Shown here: piece after piece, positions 36,697-48,300 of the stretch
Position numbering within the stretch: position 1 is the stretch's first letter
How the letters are laid out: every line of letters begins with the position of its first letter
Assembly: GCA_027924645.1 (NCBI GenBank)
Contig: BSBN01000233.1
Span: 3,800,501 to 3,864,500 of the forward strand
Origin: Cunninghamia lanceolata
Lineage: Eukaryota; Streptophyta; Pinopsida; Cupressales; Cupressaceae
DNA: 64,000 nucleotides
Direction of reading: 5' to 3'
Notes under the pieces: generated by a model
Told to the model about the DNA's origin: nothing
The model's database searches: none
The model's input: the letters and a program-made list of their open reading frames with translations, nothing else
Made by a program: the position numbers and the translations under genes

Positions 36697-37174
36697 TATT
36701 AGTGTAGGTTTTCATTTTTTTAGTGGGTTAGTTATTTTCCCTATTTCCTAGGTTTTTCCTACACTTTTATTAATCTTTCTTAGGTTAAATAAAGTGAGTT
36801 TAATTAGTGAGTGGGTGATTTGAGGTGTTGGCATCCTACAAGGGAGGTGGCATTTGTGATCTTGAGAAGATGCTCTTGCTATCTTTAGCTCATATGGTGG
36901 CCTCTCCCTATTGGTCAGTTTTTCCACCTCTCCCCTCTCCTTGGTCTATATAAACTCACTACCTAGCTTGTATTTGGTATCTTGAATGCATTTTATAGGT
37001 ACTTTACCATTCTCTGTATGAAATTTTGAGCTCTTAATGCAATTCTATCACATCAACATTTATATATCTCTGAGAATTGTTGATTTGATTTTGCTTTACC
37101 TTTTTTAATTTATGTAGCTTAGAATCTCTCTCATAAAGTTCCTGGTTTTTACATCTTGTTCAAGATTTCTAACA
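36697..37174 (+). repeat. Probable 3' LTR of the Copia relic
   Basis: A 478-bp segment from TATTAGTG (perhaps originally TGTTAG) to TTTCTAACA, giving TGTTAG/CTAACA-type ends. It contains an ATTGG motif near 36909 and CTATATAAA at 36946-36954. The polypurine tract and RNase H end expected before it are missing, consistent with a deletion. No 5' partner is in the window. Confidence 0.55.
36946..36954 (+). promoter_or_regulatory. TATA box of the relic LTR
   Basis: CTATATAAA lies about 250 bp into the LTR, with a CCAAT-type motif (ATTGG) about 37 bp upstream. Confidence 0.5.
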
Positions 37175-38225
37175 CCAACTAATTTTGATAAAACTAATCA
37201 ATGTTTTTTCAATGTACATAAAATAAATTGTACGATGTGAAAACATATATTTTTAAAAGTTAAATGAGTAGATAAAAAATTATGTAAAAAATAAAATTGC
37301 ATGTGTTTATGCTAAAAGTAAAGACATTACTAAATGTGATTAAAGATCAAAACCATAACATATTTGAATTTTAGGAAAAACAAAATATAGTTTAAATATT
37401 GATTGAGCTTGACATCTTAATGGTGTTTTCTAGAATCTTGTTACTAAATATGCAAATATGATGGAGAACATGTTTAACATTGTATGTCTTTTTTCCAACC
37501 CTTAGGTTTTACAAATTAAAATTTGTTGCAAGACTAAGAGTGAGATTTCATTAGTTTAAACTAGAACACACATGTATTATAATACCCTTAGGTTGAAAAA
37601 AATACGCTCAAGCATTAATGTGAGCATATTATGTTTGCTTCAATGTGAGCATGTTTTAAAGAAATATGAATGTTTGGCCACTTTTTGACTCCATATTTGT
37701 GTACAACCCTACTAGACATGGTCACTTATTGCCTTTACATAGCCCAGGCTTTGGCATGTGACAAAATCCTTTCACAAGAGGACTTTTGGTCCATAGTTTT
37801 TTGCATGGCCAATGGCAAAGCTCCTAGTTGTGATGACCTTTAGTATGAATTCTACATAATTATTTTAGGATGATGTTGGTTTATATTTATACAAGGTTTA
37901 TCTTGAAGCATTTCATACCAATTCTTTAGGTTCTATCATTAACAAAGAAAACATCAAATCCATACCTAAAGGGAGAGATCTTGAGTTAATGTGCAACTAG
38001 AGACCTATCACATTGTTGAATGTCTTATGAGATCATTTCTAGGATTGTTTCACTATGAGTTAGACACTTCCTCCCACACTTTTTCTTTCCAGTACAAATT
38101 AGTTTTATTAAAGCAGATATATCCTCAACAACTAATGGGAGGACATAACTGAGTCCCACTTTTGAGCCAAAATAAAAATGACAAAATGAATCATGCCCAA
38201 AATAGCATAGGTTCAATTGAACCAC
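37175..38225 (+). repeat. LINE-containing composite repeat, copy 1
   Basis: This block matches 60266-61410 in the same orientation over about 1.05 kb. Its second half (about 37740-38150) is a non-LTR retrotransposon RT fragment: SMANGKAP-like text (MANGKAPSCDD) and the block IPKGRDLELMCN followed by RPITLLNV, which matches the RT 'NWRPI(S/T)LLNV' signature of plant L1-type LINEs. Many stops are present. The first half is non-coding, AT-rich and shared by both copies, so the unit that was copied is larger than the LINE piece. Confidence 0.75.
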
Positions 38226-40904
38226 CTTTGATCAGACTTAGTCAACACATCTATGGTATTGAATGGTGTGCAGTTATAGGAGAAATCTTAGTTTAAGGCC
38301 ATTTAATCAAAGCCCCTTCAATCAAAAACCTTTCTTGTAAAAATGGGGATGAATAATAATTTTAGCACTTCTTCCTACAAATCAAATGAGAGCTCCCCTT
38401 TCATGCTAAGAGAATCTAATGTGTAAGATTTAGTAGAGGTTGTGTGCTTGAAGGTAGAAGTCAATCAGATTAGGAATTGTACACTAGCTATTTAGCACCA
38501 CTACTAGATAGTTAATGTAAAATTTTAATCTAATTCTTAAGCTTTCATTGATAACATTGAGGGTTTTATCCATGTCACTTTGGTATAGGGGTTTGATCCA
38601 AGCCAATTGGTGTAAATTTAAGATCAAGTAAAATATAGGTAAAGGATATCCTTGAGGACTTATTATGTTCTCATATTCTAACAATACGTCCTTTGAAACA
38701 AGTCATTAACTTTTTATAGTTTGTTGAAAATGGTGTAAATCTTTGATGTGTTTACACTATCTCAAATTTTTCTTGCAAGTATTTTGATTCTAATTGTACT
38801 TTCAAAATAACACATCTTGATATGACTCTAGATGTAATAAAGATGAACATTGTTATGTAGTCCATTGCCATGGAAGATTTTGAGATTTACAACAATGCCT
38901 ACTCTAAATGTATGTCAACCACAACTAGACTCTATGTCTTTCATCTAGAGTCATGAAGTGTGTACATTTTGAAAGTAATGCCAATTACACTTCAATGAAG
39001 GTTATTACATCTCTATTTCTTATGATACACATATATTTGTGTCTTTGAAGAAATTTAAGATAACAAGATGCCTACCCCTTTTGACTATTTTTCTATTAGT
39101 CATACATCTAGGGGAAAATATATTTGTTCTCTATTGACTACTCAAACTATAATTGAAGAAATTAATAAATAACATTCTTATCATGCATTGCATACTTCTA
39201 TAAGTTATTGAGATTTACCAATGCAACTAGTCTAGTCAAAAGATTCATGAGTAAATTTTATGTTTCTTTACAAAGGTTTTAAACGAATAAATCTTGTAGA
39301 TTGTTCTTGTGTTATAACATCTATTTATCATGTGTATTAGAACTAGAAAAGTTACAAATATGCCTATCTACTTTAATGGTTTCTAGTACCTTGTAATTCA
39401 TGATCTTAATTGTGTTGACTTTTGATATTTAAGCTCATATTTTTATCGAAAGGTTATGATCTTTTAAGATCTTTTAAAGTTTTAAAGGTTAGCTAAGATA
39501 TTTTCACAATATCTTTTATAACAACTTGTAGTTTGAAGATTTTATAAAAGTTGTTCACAATTTGTATTTTTAATGTCAACTTTGATGAATACATCTACCA
39601 TTGTAAAAACAATAGAATTGACACTAAAAATACAAATCTTTGAAAATTTTTGAGCCAACCCAACCTTTTATAAAACAATTGGCTAGCCCTACCTTTCATA
39701 AAACTAACAAATGGATTCAATCGAACTAGCTTAATTCAATCGAACTAGCTTATGTGGGACCCTCATGATAGCATTTTCTTCTCCTTTCCATGTTTGTAGT
39801 TTCCTTTGTCAAAATATTCAAACATCACATATTGTGTAGAGCCTCTTGGATTATTATTAAATAGAGTGTCTTGCGCATGGGGATCAAATGAAATCACTTA
39901 GATATAAGATTTGATTACAAGATTATGTAATAAAAGTAATAATTTATTGTACAACATTTATTTTCCAATTTTTAAAACAATTAAAGTTGGCAATGAAGCC
40001 CTCTCTAGGAGCTACGTGATACTTGGAGAAGATTTAACAGTTTAACAAATTTATTTGTATGTTCTAATCGACAGGGCAAATCTCTAGTCCATCAGAGCCT
40101 TTGTAATCTTCTGCCAGCAAGTGGTTGGAGCAGAGACATGCCTGCTATGTGTGGTATATTGTGGGTTAAGGTTCTGCTTTTGTTTTAATGCTGTGTGGCA
40201 CAGATCTTGTTTTGAGCTTACATGCTCATATGGCTGATTATGTTTATTGTGGAATCCATGGTGGCCAATGTCTTTTCAGCTATCTGTGTACTCAATTGAT
40301 GCATTTATCATTTTACAGGCCAATCTCATTGGCAATAGGCTGCCTGGTTAATTGATTCTTATGCCTATCCATGACAGCTACATGGTTTCAATATCGTTTC
40401 TAAGGAAGATGTTCTGGTTCTCCTTGGTTGTTTTTTTCTGTATTGTTTTCTAGATTTTATGTTGGGGGTTCTCCCTTCTCACAGCCTTGTTGGGCTGTTC
40501 ATTCATCTGTACATTTCACTTTGTTCAATAGGGAAAAAAAGAAAGAAATGACCAAGGAAAAGAGCCTACACAAGTACTCCTTTTCTCCTAAACAATCTCT
40601 CTTATTTAACTCTATTATATCCCTCTTACTATTCAATATGAACTGTTTGGCACGCATTTCATGTTGTATCTTTTGTAAGTCAATGGATTAGTCCATGTCA
40701 AGTGGGTGTCATGGAATAATGTTCAAAGTTATGAATATGAATTTTTTAAATAATTGATGGGTCCTAGTCTCCTGCCCAAGTTGAGCAATGTGTTGTAAAG
40801 CTATAATATTGTTGCAATGCTGGAAAATGTATACCTTATGCTTTTCCTCATTCCTTTGGAATTTTACTGGTTGTCTTTAATATAATAGTATATGAGCACA
40901 TCAG
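38226..40904. other. Gene-free stretch
   Basis: AT-rich sequence with no recognised gene. It contains a foldback at 39538-39675 and an 18-bp tandem duplication of TCAATCGAACTAGCTTA near 39717-39752. Confidence 0.5.
39538..39675. repeat. Foldback / possible MITE
   Basis: Inner arms of about 22 nt (TTTGTATTTTTAATGTCAA at 39561, facing its near-complement at 39618-39637) are separated by about 36 nt. Outer arms (TTTTATAAAAGTTG near 39540 and CAACCTTTTATAAAA near 39657) extend the pairing. No clear target duplication was found. Confidence 0.5.
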
Positions 40905-42141
40905 TTTGCGTTGGGCTGTGATCATAAACTTCAGCACATTCATTATTCTATGACAGATCTTAATCAAATAAAGATGATTGGGGGAGAGTTTTAAAATGAT
41001 ATATCTATTTTTTATAAAATATTTTTTAGATGAGTTAAGAGTTTAAAGTTTTTGTTTAAGGTTTGGGTAATGATGTAATTATATAAACACTTTTAAAAAA
41101 GTTGACTAGAACATGTGCATCAAGGCATGTATTATCAATCTCCTTATGTGTTCTCATATAATAAGTTGTTTTTTCATATAACTTGTGGAAATGGATATTG
41201 TTTGTCCATTTATTAGTAAATACATAATAGTTACTAGTGTTCAACTCTACAACTAATGGATACAAGGAAAAAAAATTGGAAACATTATTTGTTCGATGTG
41301 AAGTCCGACTGATGTGTGCTATTTTATATGTTGTTTATTTGTCTAATTTCTCAACAATTGGTATCAAAGCTTGAGAGATCCAGGGAGAGCAGGTTGGACA
41401 AAGGGTTTACAAGGTTGAAGTTGTTGTTTGAAGAAGGGAAAATGAAATGAATAGTCGGACTTCACATCCAACAATCTCCTACTTGAAGTCCGAGTGACTT
41501 CACATTTGAACATTATTATGTGTCACCATAATAGCCATAATAGCTATTGGAACATGGTTATCCATTGGATCCTTTCCCTTAATCAACAATCATTATGAAG
41601 AAGCATCTGTCCATGTCATTCACTCAAATTCCTTGTATGCATCACATCATAATACCGATCATATATTTTAAAACCTAGTTTCAAACCAATGATAATAAAT
41701 TCCTTGTATGCATCACATAACACCAATCAGATATTTTAAAACCTAACTTGAAACCAATGATGATAATTTGAAAAAGGTGTAAATATTAACTCATGAAATT
41801 TCTATTTTATTTAATCATCAACAATGTACAATAGTTAAATATCTAATCAATACCCATTTTATATTTTATTTGAACATAAAAATATAAATAATTAACTTAC
41901 TAAAAAAAAAATTTTAAAAACAAAATAAAATTAATTTATCTATATTTAATGGATCCTACATATAATAATGGATGTATGTTTTATCGTTGGAGGAGAGCTA
42001 AGTATTTGGTGAAAGTGCATTCGTTGGACTTTTCTTCATCACCTCACCCCACCCTGCCCAAGACCATGATCGTTTCAAATACTTGATACTATTTCAGAAT
42101 TTGTCCAAATTAACAGAGCCGAATAATAAATTTCAGAATTT
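40905..42141 (+). repeat. Repeat block A, copy 1
   Basis: Matches 50106-51140 in the same orientation with many substitutions and small indels. Shared landmarks include CACATTCATTATTCTATGAC near the start, CTTGTGGAAA(T/C)GGATA in the middle, and TGGACTTTTCTTCATCACCT near the end. It contains the 223-bp insertion at 41290-41512 that copy 2 lacks. No coding frame is shared. Confidence 0.85.
41290..41512 (+). mobile_element. 223-bp miniature LTR-like insertion
   Basis: The segment is absent from the paralogous block at about 50500 and is flanked by TTATT on both sides (41285-41289 and 41513-41517), so it is a defined insertion. Its ends are TGTTC...GAACA. The first 66 bp or so end in CTCAACA, followed by AT and TGGTATCAAAGC, an initiator-Met-like primer site, which suggests a short LTR plus primer site. 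A 16-bp perfect inverted repeat (GATGTGAAGTCCGACT at 41295-41310, complement at 41453-41468) follows the opposite arrangement: on the minus strand GGAGATTGTTGGATGTGAAG looks like a polypurine tract plus LTR start. A rearranged TRIM-like element is the best reading. Confidence 0.65.
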
Positions 42142-42236
42142 GATAATAAACTTCAGCACATTCATTATTATGTGATGATAAACTTCAGCACATTCATTAT
42201 TATGTGATGATAAACTTCAGCACATTCATTATTCTA
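42142..42236 (+). repeat. 32-bp tandem repeat, three units
   Basis: Units start at 42142, 42174 and 42206 with the core AAACTTCAGCACATTCATTA. The same core occurs once near 40925 and, diverged, near 50120. Confidence 0.9.
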
Positions 42237-42389
42237 GAGCAGAAACGTTGTTGCAACAAAGACCAAGGAAAAACCGACCAGGCCTATACCAATCACTAAA
42301 ACAGCTTTCCCCAGCTCATTTGAAATTGTTCGTGAAAAGTGTTGGTATTTGTTTACATGGTTAAGAGGCAGGCAGCGAGGGTGTTATTG

Positions 42390-42401
42390 ATCCCACATGC
42401 G
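42390..42401 (+). promoter_or_regulatory. Upstream sequence element (USE) of the U1 snRNA gene
   Basis: ATCCCACATGCG lies 75 to 64 bp upstream of the U1 start. Plant snRNA genes carry a USE (RTCCCACATCG) at about -70; this copy has one extra G. The TATA box expected near -30 is not seen: 42402-42464 is an almost pure purine tract. Confidence 0.7.
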
Positions 42402-42464
42402 TGAGAAGAAGAAAAGAAGGGAGAAGAGGGAGTAGAAGAGGAAGGAGAGGGGGAAGAGAAAAAC

Positions 42465-42624
42465 ATACTTACCTGGGCGGGGTCAATCGGTGATCAGAAA
42501 GGCCGATGGCCTAGAGAGAGCACCTTCATTGCACAAGGAAGGGGGCTCTGTCTAGCATCTCCCATTGTGGAGAGTGCACGTCATAATTTGTGACAGAGGG
42601 GGCTCGCGTTAGCGCGGCCCCCAC
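42465..42624 (+). ncRNA. U1: U1 spliceosomal snRNA
   Basis: About 160 nt. It begins ATACTTACCTG, the 5' end that pairs with 5' splice sites. Stem-loop I has the U1-70K loop GATCAGAAAGG (42492-42502) closed by ATCGG/CCGAT; stem-loop II has the U1A loop ATTGCAC (42528-42534) closed by CCTTC/GAAGG. An Sm site AATTTGTG lies at 42585-42592, and the last hairpin has GGGGGC and CGCG paired around TTAG (42598-42622). From memory, plant U1 usually has ATGGG/CCCAT and CCTCC/GGAGG in these two stems, so both arms have changed together. The RNA acts in the U1 snRNP to recognise introns. Pol II transcription would rely on the USE; the missing TATA box raises doubt about expression. Confidence 0.9.
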
Positions 42625-42737
42625 ACAAAACTAATACTAAAATGTGATGGCTGCTATCATGACTTTGTCCATCTATTACCATTATTCTAGTTTTATTTGT
42701 GCTGAAATGAGTTGTTTATGGGCTGAACCTCATGCCA

Positions 42738-43292
42738 TTTGATTTAAATTATTGGTTTCTTCATATGCTTTGTGAATTGGGAATGATTGTTTGATTCCTT
42801 TTGATTTAAATTATTGGTTTCTTAATATGGTTTATGAATTGGGAATGATTGTTTGATTCCTTTGATTTAAATTATTGGTTTCTTCATATGGTTTATGAAT
42901 TGGGAATGATTGCTTGATTCCTTTTGATTTAAATTATTGGTTTCTTCATATGGTTTATGAATTGGGAATGGTTGTTTGATTCCTTTTGATTTAAATTATT
43001 GGTTTCTTCATATGGTTTATGAATTGACAATGATTGTTTGATTCCTTTTGATTTAAATTATTGGTTTCTTCATATGGTTTATGAATTGGGAATGATTGTT
43101 TGATTCTTTTGATTTAAATTATTGGTTTCTTCATCTAGTTTATGAATTGGGAATGATTGCTTGATTCCTTTTGATTAAATTATTGGTTTCTTCATATGGT
43201 TTATGAATTGGGAATGAATGTTTGATTCCTTTTGATTTAAATTATTGTTTTTTTCATATGGTTTATGAATTGGGAATGATTGTTTGATTCCT
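42738..43292 (+). repeat. 62-bp minisatellite, about nine units
   Basis: The unit contains TTTGATTTAAATTATTGGTT, then TTCATATGGTTTATGAATTG and a GGAATGATTGTTTGATTCC end. It repeats about nine times with single-base changes and small length changes (61-64 bp). It starts about 110 bp downstream of the U1 gene. Confidence 0.97.
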
Positions 43293-44937
43293 TATATGGT
43301 AGATTGCTTAGCTTGCATTAGTTTTTGAATTAGATCCTCAGGATCCTTGTATTTTTGTTGAAAGGGATACTATTGTTTTTGTTGGGAAGTATTTGTCTGT
43401 CTTCATCAACATAAATTTTTTTTTGTTATGCTAAGGTTTTAATTTTTAAGGCATTTTTTTGTTAAGGAAAATGATTGACCCTAAAAGGGCAATTTTTTTG
43501 CCAGGAAAATGATTGAGCCTGAATTTTTGATTGGTTGATTGGCGGCTTCATGTTTTTCCCCATTGAAAGAACAATTTGCAGTAAGTAATTAGTAAAAAAA
43601 ATGGTCTAATAAAAAATAGAGCAAACTCAATCAATATCACACCACTCTATTCATCCTGCATGGCTGCATTAGTTACACCACTGTTCATTCTTCTTTCTCC
43701 TTTATATTGCAAACAGCTATGTTTTAAGTGATGGATCAGGTCATCATTGGAAATAAAAAATATTGTCTACATTGAAAGGCCCTGTTAATTATATTTTCTG
43801 CTGTTTCATAATGCATATAGTTTTTGAACGGGAGGCTAACGGTATGAGCACATTGTCATTCAAATCATGGTAATTTTATGCCACCTGCTCAATCACACGA
43901 GCTCTCTGTGAGCGGTTAACAGATTCGTTTTTATCATAACATGAATCTCTGTTTTAGCCATAGAGTCAATCATAATTGCACGGAGCAGGGACAGTTTTAT
44001 GGCAGCTCCAACTTTCTGGGTCTGAAGCTTAGGGGAAAAGATCCAATAGGTGAGATAGTTCCAATGGTTGAGCTAGTATATGTGTATTTAGGGTTCGATA
44101 TTTTTTTGAAATTTAGTACTACTAGTTGTGACTTTAAGGTTGTTATTGTTACTATAAGTACTAATAATTGAATGAAATGTGCCCTTTAAATTTAAAAAGC
44201 AACCAATCATGTGATGCCACCAACAAAATATGACTTAATGTACACCTATTGGTCCACACTTTTTTTTGGGGAACTATTTGACACCTCAACAAAAAGCATG
44301 CTGATGTGGCATCATATTTGATGATGTGGCCCTGAAACCTTAGTTATAAGCAGGGGCCTTACCAAATAAACTACTGTAAAAATTTTGGAGTGATTCAAAA
44401 TTGCCACCTATGATTTCCTGAAGTTAGGTTGCACCACTACTGGATCCTCTCCCCTATTATTTTAGTGTTCACTGGCAGCTCTTTGCCAGCTCATTGTTTT
44501 CTGATTTTTTTTTTTTTTTGGATTTATTTCCCTTTCTGCTTTTTTTGGTTTTTTTTTTTTTTACATTTTTAGGGTTTATTCAGTATTAGACAATCTGACA
44601 TTCTGTAATTTCTTTTTGCATAGACTCTTTCTGTTTGATGTTCAAGGAAAAATAAAAAAGAATTGCTGCAGAAAATCATGATTGAATCAGGAAAGCTATG
44701 ATATTCTGGCGATTTTTGGCATTGCAGCGCCTCCAGTTTAGACCGTACTTGAAGATGCTCTGCATTTTTTTTTAGCAAATTTAGGTTTCTGTAGATATCT
44801 AGGTTCTCGAGGACCTTGTTCTTCTTTGGATTGTTGAGATTATTTAAATTTTGTTGCAATTTTAGGGCAGGTCAGTCTGTTAAGCTGGTGATTTTGGAAG
44901 TTGTTTCTTTGATCTCGGTTGTTCAGTAGTTTAAAGA
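43293..44937. other. Unassigned stretch upstream of the aminotransferase fragment
   Basis: AT-rich with T runs near 44503-44520 and 44550-44565. A 76-codon frame at 43941-44171 has no recognised similarity. The last part could be the former promoter and leader of the aminotransferase fragment. Confidence 0.4.
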
Positions 44938-45056
44938 ATTGCTCTGAAACCTTTGGATTATGAAAAAATTAATGAGAATGTGAAGAAGGTTGCATATACT
45001 GTCAGAGGGGAGCTCTATCTGCGAGCCTCCGAGCTCCAGAAGGAAGGAAAAAAGAT
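44938..45056 (+). pseudogene. Exon-1 fragment of a glutamate:glyoxylate (alanine) aminotransferase-like gene
   Basis: Forty codons read in one frame with no stop and match the N-terminus of plant peroxisomal glutamate:glyoxylate aminotransferases (alanine-aminotransferase family): ALKPLDYEKINENVKKV, then VRGELYLRASELQKEGKK. These enzymes make glycine from glyoxylate in photorespiration. At the place of the usual start codon there is ATT (44938-44940), preceded two codons earlier by TAA, so the start is lost. The block ends at AAG AT followed by GTCG, a weak but possible splice donor at the family's 'KEGKKI' position. No further exon was found to the window end. The best call is a pseudogene fragment; exon 1 of a gene with very long introns and non-AUG start is less likely. 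Confidence 0.75.
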
Positions 45057-45146
45057 GTCGTTTCTGTGTTTTCTTTCTTTTTGTGTAAATATTTGGGCTT
45101 TAATGTCGTATGAACTGTAAATGGATTTTTTTATTGGAACAACAAT

Positions 45147-45385
45147 GTGGGACGCCACTGGTCAGCTCACTCGGCCTTGGCTGTCACTTTAGACAGTCCA
45201 GGTTGTGAGTTTGACTCCTGTTGTCTACTGGTGGGGTCTATTGCGTATCGTCCGAGAGGTTATAGGAGTTAAGTTCTGGGTCGCTGGGCTAACCTATTCA
45301 TATGTTTGCTTTACGGTTCAAGGGAACTAACACTTTTGGGCGACCAAGATTTAGTGTTCTTGTTCTAGGTTATATATATTTTTAT
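45147..45385 (+). mobile_element. Probable tRNA-derived SINE
   Basis: The segment starts near TGGGACGCCACTGGTCAGCT. It has an A-box-like TGGTCAGCTCAC (near 45160) and a B-box-like GTTTGACTCC (near 45213) about 45 bp apart, as in tRNA-derived promoters. It continues with GC-richer text (GGGTCGCTGGGCTAACC) unlike its AT-rich neighbours. T/A-rich tracts flank it and a target duplication (TTTTTATT-like) is possible but not certain. No second copy is in the window. Confidence 0.5.
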
Positions 45386-48300
45386 TAAAAGATTCCAGAT
45401 TTGGGTTTTTTTTTAATCTAAGGAGCTTCATTTGCGTAGGGGAAATGACAATGTTCTTATTAAAAACCTGTGTCTTTTAACCAAGTTTTTTGGTGGCACT
45501 TGTTTTTGAAGTTTCTGTTTGTTGCTGCCCTTTCAGAAAGCTCTCTTATCCAAAGATCTTCAGAGGTTTTTAATTTTATCTGTGGTTGATGTAAACTATT
45601 TTAAAAACCATGGTCCAAAGATTTTGACAATGCTTTAAGATTTTGACAATGCTCTGATAAGTTATTGTGGTTTTGCTTGCGTGGGCTATTCTGTTCTAAT
45701 GTGAGTAATAAATACTTGATGCGTAATAGGTTGGCCGATAGGTACTTTCATTTAGTGTAGTTTAAATAGCAACGACATAAATCTAAAGAAAAACATTTTT
45801 TTAAATGCAATGCACTATAGAAAAGCCACAAAATTGTTCTAAAGGAATAATGAAATTTGATCTAGACCACCGCGTGCCTAATGTCAATTCCTTTGGACCT
45901 TAAGGCTTGAGCTCCGTACCCATCATGAGACTTCTCAACCAAGCTCCTTGGAAATAAAATTCTAGGCCCATGGGCACCTCTAAACATGAAACAAACTTGC
46001 CACCACAAACTTGAGATTGCTTGTGAGCCATGATATATAAAGGAGTTTGATTCTATTGAAGAACTTGCAAGACATCACTAGACGAAAAAAGATCGATAAA
46101 CTTCAATAATGTGAAGTCTAGGTTCACAAACATCTAAACCTTCCAAACATGAAACATACTTTTAATAATTGAAATCTAGAAGGATTTTTCTATTTGGTAT
46201 TAACTTGTCTTGTTTCTTGCAAACCCAAGCTACCCTATATAATCAAGTTGTGCAAATGTCAAGAAGTCTGAAATATTAATTTGAAGTCTATCAAGCCCAC
46301 GGTTAGTGATCCCAAGAGTTTTATTAATCGTATTTTAGAGGGGTGTCTCATTTGGAGCTCACTTTGCTTCATGTCCATGTTTTCGATGGACACAAGAAAC
46401 CTTATGCAATAGAGCTTAGTGAGTAGCCTTGAGTCATTGGTATTTGTACTCTCAAGTGCCAATATGCAAGGTTCCTTGGACACATGGAAGCAAATACAAT
46501 CTGATTGATCAAATAAGTTTAGATCTACTAAATTATCTAGCTTTAAAATCTTAGATGTAGACATGATATAAAATTTGACCTAAGATGCTTCTAGGTCTGT
46601 CCAACAGTCTCCCCAAACCTTCAAATTCAACATTTAACCCTTTGAACTATGTAGATATCAAATTATTATTCATAATGACTATTTTTTCATTGTCAAAATA
46701 GTCAACCAAGATTTAAATATTTGCATGTGTCATTGCCTTTTTTAACATATTAATATATTTTCACTAAAAGATTAATATCATTATTAAAACATGTGCATCA
46801 AACCCATCAAACATTAGAGTATCACTCAAGCAATGAATGCACTCTACAATCTTTAAACTTTTCATTTTATTCCTTTTTAATCTTTCATAGAAATCATCAT
46901 CAAAAGTAGTGAAGTCAATAATTAAAAAATAGAGGATTATTCAAATACCATTGAATGCATAGAATATTAAGAAATCACATCTAGGGTTATTATTTCCATT
47001 TTTTTCTTTGACATCTTGTTTGTGAGATTCAATGACTTTAGTGCAAGGAAGGTGCAAAGAGGAAGCACTTGAATCTAAGATTGAGATTGGCCTCACTAGG
47101 TGGTGGAGGGTGCCTCTTATCCGATTGACATGAGGAGAGGTAGGGGCAAAGCCTTCTTGTGTGACTAAAGAAAAATGAGGCAATATGAATGATCATGAAC
47201 ATTCTTGTCTATGGAGTGACATTGATGTTGAGGATGAGGCAAGGGCCAGGTGCAGATGAGGTGGCATCACTAGAGGACTTGGATTTAAAGAGAGATTTAT
47301 GGATAAATATTCCATCTTCAATCAGATCTAGACTTGTGTGGAAACCAATTAATGTAACGAAGTATGAGAATTCACAGGAGAAAAGGAGCAAAGCATTTGT
47401 CATTTGTATATATTTCTCATCATATGAAAGTTCACAATCTTGATATGTGGTTATATTTGATGGTCATATTTCCCTACCATCACACTAATAGGCATTCCCT
47501 TGTGAAGCAAGGAAAGCTCTCATGCACATACAATTGAGAATTGATAGTTTCAAATACATAATAGATGAAGGAAAACCACTAAAGAGATCTTTGTCATTCA
47601 CTCATTAAGTACACTCAGGGTGGGAAATCAATGGTTGACACTTGTGTCTTGACTTTTTCCGTCATTCTCTATGATTGGGTAGTTAGAACCTTGAGCAACA
47701 GGATGCTTGCAATGCAAGCTAGATTAGTCTTTATAAACCCTAAATAATAAAGTCATTCCATAATATTGTTATTAGCAATGGGAGGAGCAAAACAATTTGG
47801 TTTTGTTGTAGTGGTGGTTGTGATGATGATGGTGGGTGTGGCTTTTGTTGCAAAGGCAAATGCACCCATCCCTTCCTTTACTACAAGCATTGGTTTCATG
47901 CTAGGGTGCCCGCTATAATAGTTGTTGTTCGATCTCTCATTAGCCCTAAATCTATATTGATTGTGTAATATTGGATGGGTTTTTGGCCTTGGCTATCTTG
48001 TTATGATACCAAAAGTTAGCTTGATTATATTTTTAATTTGTAGATGGTTTTTTTAAGAAGAGGGATTGTTGTTTTCATTGATTGACTTGTTAGGAAATAA
48101 GGGTCCTTTCAAAGTACCTATCAACGTGCCTATTGCACTACAAGTGCGATTGCTAGTATTATATCAATAGAAACATCTTCAGAAATCATTCTCCTTCTCA
48201 TTGGACCAAAGGGTGAGCCATCCTATCTATATTAACTATAAAATAAATCTGAAATGATTTAATATGTCTTTTTTTATTATTGCTATATTTTGTGTATAAG

